Below, in pieces: positions 7,065 through 13,829 of a stretch of 19,297 nt of DNA (positions within the stretch are counted from its first letter, which is position 1; each line of letters begins with the position of its first letter). Where the stretch lies: the NCBI GenBank assembly GCA_003140785.1, contig PLKY01000002.1, forward strand, positions 1 to 19,297, written 5' to 3'. The stretch comes from Acidobacteriaceae bacterium. GTDB lineage: Bacteria; Acidobacteriota; Terriglobia; Terriglobales; Acidobacteriaceae. The notes under the pieces are model-generated. The model was not told the DNA's origin. It worked only from the letters and a program-made list of their open reading frames with translations, and ran no database searches. The translations under genes were made by a program, and so were the position numbers.

Positions 7065-8971
7065 AGCGATTCTTTCGCCTATTGCGTTATGGGCTCCCGT
7101 ACTCCTTGCAATGGCTGCCCGGTGTTCTTCTTCTAGCCGCAGTCGGCGTACTTGACACCTTTCGCGTTCTCCTCCTGCAGCCTATTTTCGACCAGGTTCT
7201 CAGGCCTGATGCTCCTGAAGGCCCCATCCTTCTCGGCCTGCCCAACAGCCGTTGGCACTTCGATCTCAGACAACTCATTCCCCACGTCCTGCACATTCAT
7301 AATGCCTGGGATGTGGTGGCCTTTGCGCTGGTAGTCTCCACGATCCTGAAAGGCCTCTGCGACTATCTGGGCACCTATCTGGTCAACTATGCGGGCTTCG
7401 GCACCATTACTGACCTGCGCAATCACCTCTACGAAGCCACTATGCGCCGCTCTTCGAGCTTCTTTCACCAGCACCCGACGGGCACCATCCTCTCCACGCT
7501 GATCAACGATGTAGACAAGGTACAGACCGCGATCAGTTCCGTACTCGGCGAGTTCCTCCAGCAGTTCTTCACATTCGTTGTCGGGCTGGTTCTCGTGATT
7601 AGACTGGGCGGATATCTCAGCTGGGCGTTGCTGCTCTTTATTCCCGTAGTCGTAACATCCGCGCGGAAGATCGGAAGCGAAGTACGAACCCGTACCCGTA
7701 CCGGACAGGACAAGCTTGCAGAGATTCAGAACATCCTGCACGAAACGGTAACCGGCAACCGCATTGTCAAGGCCTTCAACACCGAGCTGTGGGAGATTCT
7801 CCGCTTCAAGTCCGCGGCGCGCCGCCTTTTCCGCGCCAACCTGCGCAGCGTGCGCATCCAATCCATCAGCTCGCCGTTGATGGACGCCATTGGCGCGGTC
7901 GCCATTGCCATGTTTTTGTTCATCGGACGCAATGAAATCCAGCACGGCCACATGACCATGGGCCTGTTTGGCACTTTCATTATCCTGCTTTTCAAGCTCT
8001 ATGATCCTGTGCGCAAATTCGCCTACTTTTACAACAGCTTCCAGCAGGCGATGGGCGCTTCGGCTTCCATCTTCACCTTCTTTGATTCGGAAGACGACGT
8101 AAAAGAGCGTCCGCGCGCCGCCACACTGAAGGGTTTCACCCGCTCCGTTCGCTTTGAAGATGTGGGATTCTCGTACTCCACTGCCGACGGCGAACATCAA
8201 ATCCTGCATCACGTCGATCTCGATGTTCGCGCAGGCGAAGTGCTCGCTCTTGTCGGTCCGAGCGGCGCGGGCAAATCCACGCTCGTCAATCTCATTCCCC
8301 GCTTCTTCGATGTCACCTTCGGCCGCATCACCATTGACGATCGCGATATCCGCGATTTGACTCTTGGCTCATTGCGCCGCCAGGTTGCACAAGTGTCGCA
8401 GGAGACAATCCTCTTCAACGACACCGTGCGCCATAACATCGCTTACGGTCAACCCGATGTAAAGCATGCCCTCGTCGAGCAGGCCGCGCGCAACGCGCTG
8501 GCGCACGACTTTATTCTGCGCATGCCGCAGGGCTACGACACCGTGATAGGCGAAAAGGGCTTTCGTCTTTCTGGCGGCGAGCGCCAGCGCATTGCCATTG
8601 CCCGTGCGCTCCTCAAAGACGCCCCGATTCTCATCCTCGACGAAGCAACCTCGGCGCTCGATGCGGAAAGCGAATCGCTCGTCCAGGCCGCGCTGGCCAA
8701 CCTGATGCAGGGACGCACAGTGGTCGTTATTGCTCACCGGCTGGGCACCGTCCGCCGCGCCAATCGAATCGCCGTGTTGGAAGAGGGGCGGATCACAGCG
8801 ATCGGCTCGCATGACGACTTGCTTACTAATTCGCCCACTTACCAGCGGCTCCATCAACTCCAATTCATGGACATTCAGGAACCGCAGACGCCGGATCTGT
8901 CGGGCCTAGATCCTTCGGCGCAATATCAATTGCTCTTTGAGCAGACGATGTCCACCAAGGCGGGGGAATAG
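7061..8971 (+). CDS. msbA: MsbA-type lipid A/lipid exporter, ABC transporter half-transporter
   Basis: A 636-residue inner-membrane ABC half-transporter, expected to act as a homodimer flipping lipid A-core or a similar lipid at the cost of ATP. Residues about 18-330 form the exporter transmembrane domain with six hydrophobic segments (for example LPGVLLLAAVGVL and FVVGLVLVIRLGGYL). Residues about 350-595 form the ATPase: Walker A GPSGAGKST near 399-407, the Q-loop QVSQETILF, signature LSGGERQRIAIARAL near 503-517, Walker B ILILDEATSALD near 525-536 and the H-loop IAHRL near 559-563. The C-terminal 35 residues are a variable tail. Substrate is inferred from the family and from the neighbouring LPS heptose genes; other multidrug or lipid exporters look alike. 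ATG 7061 is the only good start in frame. yicC follows after 5 nt. Confidence 0.88.
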   Translation: MKRFFRLLRYGLPYSLQWLPGVLLLAAVGVLDTFRVLLLQPIFDQVLRPDAPEGPILLGLPNSRWHFDLRQLIPHVLHIHNAWDVVAFALVVSTILKGLCDYLGTYLVNYAGFGTITDLRNHLYEATMRRSSSFFHQHPTGTILSTLINDVDKVQTAISSVLGEFLQQFFTFVVGLVLVIRLGGYLSWALLLFIPVVVTSARKIGSEVRTRTRTGQDKLAEIQNILHETVTGNRIVKAFNTELWEILRFKSAARRLFRANLRSVRIQSISSPLMDAIGAVAIAMFLFIGRNEIQHGHMTMGLFGTFIILLFKLYDPVRKFAYFYNSFQQAMGASASIFTFFDSEDDVKERPRAATLKGFTRSVRFEDVGFSYSTADGEHQILHHVDLDVRAGEVLALVGPSGAGKSTLVNLIPRFFDVTFGRITIDDRDIRDLTLGSLRRQVAQVSQETILFNDTVRHNIAYGQPDVKHALVEQAARNALAHDFILRMPQGYDTVIGEKGFRLSGGERQRIAIARALLKDAPILILDEATSALDAESESLVQAALANLMQGRTVVVIAHRLGTVRRANRIAVLEEGRITAIGSHDDLLTNSPTYQRLHQLQFMDIQEPQTPDLSGLDPSAQYQLLFEQTMSTKAGE

Positions 8972-8976
8972 CACGC

Positions 8977-9876
8977 ATGCCGATCTACTCGATGACCGGA
9001 TTCGCCCGCACCCAGGTGCGCGTGCACGATCAATTGGTCTACTCGCTCAGCCTGAAGAGCGTCAATCACCGCTTTCTCGATATTCAGTTGCGGCTGCCTT
9101 CGGGTCTCGACGCTTTGGAAATGGACCTGCGCCGCGCCCTCAAAGAAAACCTCGCACGTGGCCATGTGGAGCTGGCACTCTCCGTCGACCGCTCGACTGT
9201 GCAGAAGGCAGGCTACAATCGCGATCTCGTCGCCGGCTACCTCGATGCGTTCCGGACGGCGCGCGGCGATTTCTCCCTCCTTGGCGAGCCCGATCTGAAC
9301 GCGATTCTTCGCATGCCCGGCGCGTTACAAAGCGATGGCCGTGGCAACGGCGACGAAGACCCTGCGGCGCTCTCTGAAAGCGTACTGCAGCAGATTGGGC
9401 CTCTTCTTGAAGAATTGAAAATCATGCGCGCCCGTGAAGGCGACGCGCTCAAAGCAATTCTGCAGGCCTCGCTCGACCGCCTTGCTGAAGCCACCGAAGG
9501 CGTGGCCGCGTTGCGTCCTGAAGTGGAGCAACGCTACCAGGAGCGGCTGACGCAGCGCCTCATCGCCGCCACTGGCAACGAATTCAATCGTCAGCGGCTC
9601 CTTGAAGAGGTTGCTGTCCTGGTCGACCGCAGCGACATCGCCGAAGAGCTGGCGCGGATGACCACGCACATCGCGCATTTTCGCGAATTGCTTTCGGGGA
9701 GCGGCGAAGTCGGCAAGAAGCTCGACTTTCTTCTCCAGGAAATGAATCGCGAAGCGAACACGCTGCTTTCCAAAACCGGCGGCGTAGGCGGAAAAGGAAC
9801 GCGCATCACCGAGCTTGGACTGGCGATGAAAGCAGAGATCGAGAAGGCTCGCGAGCAGATTCAAAACGTGGAATGA
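8977..9876 (+). CDS. yicC: YicC family endoribonuclease
   Basis: A 299-residue cytoplasmic protein, close to the family's usual length of about 290. The N-terminal YicC signature is MPIYSMTGFART, followed by LKSVNHRFLDIQLRLP; the C-terminal DUF1732 region has KLDFLLQEMNREANTLLSK and ends MKAEIEKAREQIQNVE. E. coli YicC is reported to be an RNase affecting small RNA turnover, and the gene is widely linked to gmk, as it is here. The stretch GGVGGKGTRITELGLA replaces a shorter loop in the E. coli protein. The start is clear: a GGCGGGGG-type Shine-Dalgarno lies in the end of msbA, whose stop is 5 nt upstream, suggesting co-transcription. gmk begins 45 nt downstream. Confidence 0.93.
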   Translation: MPIYSMTGFARTQVRVHDQLVYSLSLKSVNHRFLDIQLRLPSGLDALEMDLRRALKENLARGHVELALSVDRSTVQKAGYNRDLVAGYLDAFRTARGDFSLLGEPDLNAILRMPGALQSDGRGNGDEDPAALSESVLQQIGPLLEELKIMRAREGDALKAILQASLDRLAEATEGVAALRPEVEQRYQERLTQRLIAATGNEFNRQRLLEEVAVLVDRSDIAEELARMTTHIAHFRELLSGSGEVGKKLDFLLQEMNREANTLLSKTGGVGGKGTRITELGLAMKAEIEKAREQIQNVE

Positions 9877-9921
9877 GAAGCCAGATCAGGGCCATCGACA
9901 AATAAGGGGAACAACGGGAAA

Positions 9922-10665
9922 GTGGCAGGAATTCTATTCATCATTTCGGCGCCATCGGGCTCGGGCAAAAGCACGCTGGTGAGTGAGCTGCGTAAACAGG
10001 TGAGCGGCGTCGATTTCTCGATCTCGTGGACCACACGCTTGCCGCGCGGCTCCGAAGAGAACGGGCGTGAGTATTACTTCACATCGCGCGAGGAATTTGA
10101 ACGCATGCGCGATGCAGGCTTGTTTCTTGAATACGCCGAGGTCTTTGGGAAAGATCTCTACGGAACTGCCCGCAGCTCGCTCGATGAGGCGCGGCGCGCT
10201 GGTCACGACCTTTTACTCGACATTGACGTGCAGGGCGCGGCGCAGGTGCGCAAATCCATGCCGGAGGCCGTGAGCATCTTTGTTTTGCCGCCGACACCCA
10301 GAGTCTTGCGCACTCGTTTACGCAATCGCAGCCGCGCTGAAGGAGTTGTCAACGACGAAGAAGTTTACCGACGCCTGGGCGAAGCCAGGAAGGAAATTGA
10401 GAATTATCGCGAATACGTCTATATTTTGGTCAACGACATCCTCGACAGGGCAGTGGCGCAATTGGAGGCCATTGTGCTTGCAGAGCGTTTCTATCGCAAT
10501 GGCGAACCGATCGCCTACCGCTCAAGCAGGGTGTTGGAGGTTGCCGCAGGCTGCCGAATTGAAAACTCGCGGGAGCGGCTAAAACCGGTGCTGGAGGCCT
10601 TTGGCATCGATGGTCCTTCGGGCCAGCAACAACTTCCCTTTGGAGACGATTCCGATGACGATTGA
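9922..10665 (+). CDS. gmk: Guanylate kinase
   Basis: Phosphorylates GMP/dGMP to GDP/dGDP with ATP; cytoplasmic. The P-loop is APSGSGKST at residues 10-18, followed by the GMP-binding SWTTRLPRGSEENGREYYF, the LFLEYAEVFGKDLYGT segment, DIDVQGAAQVR and the lid region RLRNRSRAEG. The start is GTG 9922, giving the family N-terminus ILFIISAPSG; GGGAA lies just upstream and AAGGGG at 9903-9908. At 247 residues it is about 40 longer than E. coli Gmk (207): after ERFYRNG there is an added tail, ENSRERLKPVLEAFGIDG, and a very acidic end (PFGDDSDDD). The last 11 nt overlap rpoZ, which points to translational coupling. Confidence 0.95.
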   Translation: MAGILFIISAPSGSGKSTLVSELRKQVSGVDFSISWTTRLPRGSEENGREYYFTSREEFERMRDAGLFLEYAEVFGKDLYGTARSSLDEARRAGHDLLLDIDVQGAAQVRKSMPEAVSIFVLPPTPRVLRTRLRNRSRAEGVVNDEEVYRRLGEARKEIENYREYVYILVNDILDRAVAQLEAIVLAERFYRNGEPIAYRSSRVLEVAAGCRIENSRERLKPVLEAFGIDGPSGQQQLPFGDDSDDD

Positions 10666-10885
10666 AACCAAGTTCGATTCGAACTATCGTAAGGTCCTAG
10701 TGGCAGCCCGCCGCGCCCGCCAATTGCAGAACGGCTCAGCGGCGTTAGTCTCCAGCCAATCCACCAAGGCTTGTCGCATTGCCCAGGACGAAATCGAAGC
10801 GGGAAAAATCTCCTATGTGAAAAAGGACGTGCCGGTCGTTAAGCCGCTTGTGGAAGACCGCGGCATTCCGATCCTCTCCCACTAA
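10655..10885 (+). CDS. rpoZ: DNA-directed RNA polymerase omega subunit
   Basis: A 76-residue omega subunit, which helps beta-prime folding and RNA polymerase assembly. The core family pattern is present: SNYRKVLVAARRARQLQNG, then an STKACRIAQDEIEAGKISY segment matching the conserved K...IA..EI..GK element. The frame is open upstream to 10601, but ATG 10655 is preferred because GGAG at 10642-10645 lies 9 nt ahead and residues before it are not omega-like. It overlaps the end of gmk by 11 nt, a common gmk-rpoZ arrangement. About 200 nt without an evident gene follow; a 5-bp hairpin (GCGAT 10905-10909 with ATCGC 10916-10920) lacks a T-run and is not a convincing terminator. Confidence 0.9.
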   Translation: MTIETKFDSNYRKVLVAARRARQLQNGSAALVSSQSTKACRIAQDEIEAGKISYVKKDVPVVKPLVEDRGIPILSH

Positions 10886-11063
10886 GACCTTCCGCTGTTG
10901 ATTTGCGATCGCACTATCGCTCCGGTGCATGTGGCGGGTTACTTGCGGGCACAGTTCAGTTACCGCTGCGTGATCCGTCGGCCTAACTTGCTGTGATGCG
11001 TCCACTTGTCTCTGCGCCCCTTCAATCGGCCCAATTTTCATAGCATCGCATTTAACGCGGTGA

Positions 11064-11069
11064 TATGAT
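11064..11069 (+). promoter_or_regulatory. -10-like box TATGAT before the hypothetical gene at 11082
   Basis: TATGAT stands 12 nt before ATG 11082, at the end of the 196-nt gap after rpoZ. No clear -35 is visible. If used, the mRNA leader would be only about 5-6 nt. Confidence 0.3.
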
Positions 11070-11081
11070 CCATGCACGGTT

Positions 11082-11441
11082 ATGTCGATTGGGATGGCCA
11101 ATCTCGATGGTGAGTTGCAGGTCAAAGTTGGTACGCTGTTTGGCCGTGAACTGATTCTCGTCTCGCAGTCGAGGATGGAGATTCAGACCTGGTTTATGGG
11201 CTTCGTGATCGCCCGGCGTACGTTTGACAACGACCGCATCAGGCAACTCCGCTACGAAGAATGGATACAAGACAGGGTCCGCACCTGTGGCATTCGGTTC
11301 AAATACGACGGGAAAACACAAGTGTTGGTCAAAGCAGTAATGAATGAGAGTGACTCGCTCCGCACCGTTGTTCGGATCATCAATGTCTACAAGTTCTCGC
11401 ATGCCATGCCGGCTGAGGTGGTCGCACTCACCGGCTCGTGA
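11082..11441 (+). CDS. Hypothetical protein, 119 residues
   Basis: A soluble protein without signal peptide or membrane segment. The first third is beta-rich (GELQVKVGTLFGRELILVS). The second part has alternating strands and a possible helix: RTFDNDRIRQLRYEEW, then GIRFKYDGKTQVLVKAV and a terminal VVRIINVYKF. From memory, the pattern of a strand leading to 'LR', then 'GI.F.YDGKT' and a C-terminal 'VV..I' helix resembles small uncharacterised proteins common in Acidobacteriota, but I cannot confirm this. Third codon positions favour G/C, supporting coding. It lies between rpoZ and coaBC on the same strand. A frame on the opposite strand (11052-11483) is slightly longer but rich in His, Arg and Asn and looks like a shadow. 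Confidence 0.5.
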   Translation: MSIGMANLDGELQVKVGTLFGRELILVSQSRMEIQTWFMGFVIARRTFDNDRIRQLRYEEWIQDRVRTCGIRFKYDGKTQVLVKAVMNESDSLRTVVRIINVYKFSHAMPAEVVALTGS

Positions 11442-11540
11442 AGAGCTTTGCTGAAGCGGGGCAAATTTCAACGTTCTTGCCAATCGCTCCCAATAGTCTT
11501 TGTTTCGACTTCGACGGCGACTTCCCCAAGAGAATCAGAC

Positions 11541-11546
11541 TACAAT
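11541..11546 (+). promoter_or_regulatory. -10-like box TACAAT before coaBC
   Basis: TACAAT is followed by 6 nt (TTCATC after the box) and then ATG 11553. No Shine-Dalgarno precedes the ATG, so initiation on a leaderless mRNA is plausible. A GAC-containing -35-like stretch lies near 11517-11522 but is weak. Confidence 0.45.
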
Positions 11547-11552
11547 TTCATC

Positions 11553-12863
11553 ATGCGAGTGACGGTCGGCGTCTCCGGCGGCATTGCCGCTTACAAAGCG
11601 GCGGAACTGGTGCGAGCCCTGCAGCGGCAGGCCCTTGAGGTCCACGTCGTGATGACCAAGTCGGCCACCCGTTTCATTCAGCCGCTCACCTTTGCCGCAC
11701 TCACCGGCCACAAAGTCATCACCAGCCTCTGGGACGAAACCAACTCCACCGAAGGCGAGTACGACTCGTCCATCGAGCATATCGGCGAGGCGCAATGGGC
11801 TGAAGCTTTCGTTGTCGCTCCGGCTACAGCGAACATCCTCGCCAAATTCGCCCACGGCATCGCCGACGATTTCCTGACCACAATGTACTTGGCCACACAG
11901 GCGCCCGTTCTTGTCGCGCCGGCAATGAACGTGAACATGTGGGAGCACCCAGCGACGCGAGCCAACATCGAGATTCTGCGCCAGCGCGGCGTGCGTGTCA
12001 TCGAGCCCGGTACCGGCGATCTTGCTTGCGGCATGGTAGGCACTGGCCGCATGGCGGAGCCGGATGCGATCGCCGACGCGGTCCTCAACTCACTCGGACG
12101 CCGTCACGATATGGCCGGCGAAATCGTCATGGTCACGGCTGGCGGCACGCGCGAGGCACTCGACCCCGTGCGCTTCCTCGGCAACCGGTCCAGCGGCAAA
12201 ATGGGCTACGCGCTGGCCGACGCGGCGCAGAGCCGAGGAGCCAAAGTGGTGCTGATCAGCGGGCCGACGTCGCTGCATCCGCCGTCGCATTGCGAGCTGA
12301 TCAAGGTCGTCACCGCCGACGAAATGCGCACCGCCGTGCTCGCTCGAATGAAGGATGTCACGCTCGTCATCAAGGCGGCTGCCGTCGCCGACTATCGGCC
12401 GGTGAGCATTTCAGACCACAAGCTCAAGCGGACCGGGCCGCTGACGCTCGAATTGGCGCCGACAGAGGACATTCTGGCCGAAGTGGTGCGCCGCAGGTCT
12501 CCGGGGCAACTAATTGTGGGATTCGCTGCAGAGACCGAAAACCGCATGGAGAACGGCCGCGCCAAGCTGCTGCGCAAAGGCGCGGACGCGATTGTGGTCA
12601 ATGATGTTTCTAATGACGGCGTGGGCATCGACGCCGATTTGAACGCAGCCACATTCCTCACCAAATCCACCGCCATTGAGTTGCACGAGATGCCCAAGCG
12701 CAAACTCGCCGACCGCATCCTCGACGAAATTCTTGCGCTGCGCAGGCCGCGATCCCTGGTTGTCGAAACCGGCGAATCCGCCGGCGGCCACCCAACGCAG
12801 GAGCAGGTGCTGAGCCAATCCGACGCGCCAACCGGCTCGCGCCGCCAGCTGATTGTGGAGTAG
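11553..12863 (+). CDS. coaBC: Bifunctional phosphopantothenoylcysteine decarboxylase / phosphopantothenate-cysteine ligase
   Basis: Carries out two central steps of coenzyme A synthesis: joining cysteine to 4'-phosphopantothenate and FMN-dependent decarboxylation to 4'-phosphopantetheine. 436 residues. The N-terminal CoaC flavoprotein domain (about 1-185) has VGVSGGIAAYKAAELVRAL, the HIGEAQWAEAFVVAPATAN helix, the APAMN motif at 122-126 and the substrate-binding ACGMVGTGRM near 158-167, with Cys 159. The CoaB domain (about 190-410) has VTAGGTREALDPVRFLGN, RSSGKMG and AAAVADYRP. The frame is open upstream to 11448, but ATG 11553 matches the family start and lies 6 nt after TACAAT. A hydrophilic C-terminal tail of about 30 residues follows the CoaB domain. 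The uracil glycosylase gene begins 5 nt downstream. Confidence 0.95.
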   Translation: MRVTVGVSGGIAAYKAAELVRALQRQALEVHVVMTKSATRFIQPLTFAALTGHKVITSLWDETNSTEGEYDSSIEHIGEAQWAEAFVVAPATANILAKFAHGIADDFLTTMYLATQAPVLVAPAMNVNMWEHPATRANIEILRQRGVRVIEPGTGDLACGMVGTGRMAEPDAIADAVLNSLGRRHDMAGEIVMVTAGGTREALDPVRFLGNRSSGKMGYALADAAQSRGAKVVLISGPTSLHPPSHCELIKVVTADEMRTAVLARMKDVTLVIKAAAVADYRPVSISDHKLKRTGPLTLELAPTEDILAEVVRRRSPGQLIVGFAAETENRMENGRAKLLRKGADAIVVNDVSNDGVGIDADLNAATFLTKSTAIELHEMPKRKLADRILDEILALRRPRSLVVETGESAGGHPTQEQVLSQSDAPTGSRRQLIVE

Positions 12864-12868
12864 CCCGC

Positions 12869-13798
12869 TTGCCCCGTTCGCTCGATGCCGCAACCCAGCA
12901 GGCTTTGGCCGCGCGCCTGCGCTTCTATCGCGATCTCGGCCTCACCGAGTTCTACCGCCGCCCCTTCGACCCTGCACAGTTTGACCATCTCCCCGAATCC
13001 CAGCCGGAAGAGCCGGTTTCCCTATCTTCCCTATCTCTGGGCGCGAACGATGCCAGGCTCGATTCCGGGCTCGATGCTGGACTCGCCGCCGCGCTCGCCG
13101 CGGAGCCAGAGCAGGGAACTGCGGCCCCACAAATCCTTCAGGAGACCAACGCCATTCCGCCCGCCATTCAGCGTCGCCCGACGATTTCTGCGCCACCGCT
13201 AGTCTCAAACCTCGTTGCGCCTGCCGAGCGCGAAGCCGCTCTTCGCGTCATCCGGGAAGACATTGGCGATTGCACGCGCTGTGCTCTGCACAAGGGCCGC
13301 AACAAGATCGTCTTCGCCGATGGAAGCGCCAACGCGCGCCTGATGTTTGTCGGCGAAGGGCCTGGCGCGGACGAGGATGCGCAGGGACTTCCCTTTGTGG
13401 GGCGCGCGGGGCAACTGCTCAACAACATGATCGCGGCCATGGGATTGAAGCGCGAAGAGGTCTATATCGCCAACGTGGTCAAGTGCCGTCCGCCGGGCAA
13501 TCGCACGCCGGAACCGGAGGAGGCGAATACCTGCTCGCCGTTTCTCTTCCGGCAAATTGACGTGGTGCGGCCGGAGGTTCTGGTGGCGCTGGGCGCAACG
13601 GCGGCGACCTATCTCCTTGGCCAGCGGCAGCCGCTTGCCGGCCTGCGCGGACGGGTACATTCGCTGCGCGGCTCGCGGCTGATTGTGACCTATCACCCGG
13701 CCTATCTGCTGCGCGATCCGCGGCAGAAGAAGGAAGCCTGGGCAGATCTGCAAATCGCGATGAAGGAACTTGGTTTGAAAGCGCCGGGTAAGGTTTAG
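12869..13798 (+). CDS. Type 4 uracil-DNA glycosylase, [4Fe-4S] family, with long N-terminal extension
   Basis: Excises uracil from DNA. Numbered from TTG 12869 (309 residues), the catalytic domain covers about 125-305. Iron-sulfur ligands are Cys 135 and 138 (CTRC) and Cys 206 and 222 (CRPPGNRTPEPEEANTC); motif A is GEGPGADEDAQGLPFVGRAG near 161-180 and the C-terminal uracil-site motif is HPAYLLR with His 276. The first 120 residues are an extension beyond the usual family length (about 190-230): a helical segment (LRFYRDLGLTEFYRRP) and a low-complexity Ala/Leu/Ser-rich linker. The start codon appears to be TTG, 5 nt after coaBC, with GTGGAG at 12855-12860 as ribosome-binding site inside the end of coaBC. 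It is probably co-transcribed with coaBC and convergent with the TPR gene. Confidence 0.92.
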   Translation: MPRSLDAATQQALAARLRFYRDLGLTEFYRRPFDPAQFDHLPESQPEEPVSLSSLSLGANDARLDSGLDAGLAAALAAEPEQGTAAPQILQETNAIPPAIQRRPTISAPPLVSNLVAPAEREAALRVIREDIGDCTRCALHKGRNKIVFADGSANARLMFVGEGPGADEDAQGLPFVGRAGQLLNNMIAAMGLKREEVYIANVVKCRPPGNRTPEPEEANTCSPFLFRQIDVVRPEVLVALGATAATYLLGQRQPLAGLRGRVHSLRGSRLIVTYHPAYLLRDPRQKKEAWADLQIAMKELGLKAPGKV

Positions 13799-13802
13799 CT
13801 GA

Positions 13803-13827
13803 AAAAATGAAGGATGAGGCTCCCTCA
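13803..13827 (-). terminator. Candidate rho-independent terminator of the kinase-TPR unit
   Basis: Read on the minus strand, TGAGG-GAG-CCTCA (13827-13815) forms a 5-bp stem with a 3-nt loop directly after the TPR gene stop (13830-13832). It is followed after 6 nt by six T residues (13808-13803). The stem is short and the T-run not adjacent, so strength is uncertain. It also lies just after the convergent glycosylase gene. Confidence 0.4.
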
Positions 13828-13829
13828 GA

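Noticed and set aside
7133..8212. 359-residue antisense frame within msbA
   Set aside because: Mirrors the codon structure of msbA; no recognisable motif, while the opposite strand has complete ABC exporter motifs.
10905..10920. Hairpin GCGAT/ATCGC after rpoZ as a terminator
   Set aside because: Only 5 bp and followed by GC-rich sequence without a T-run.
11052..11483. 143-residue minus-strand frame opposite the hypothetical gene
   Set aside because: Composition is His/Asn/Arg-rich without secondary-structure pattern; the plus-strand frame has better codon bias and a candidate promoter. Not fully excluded.
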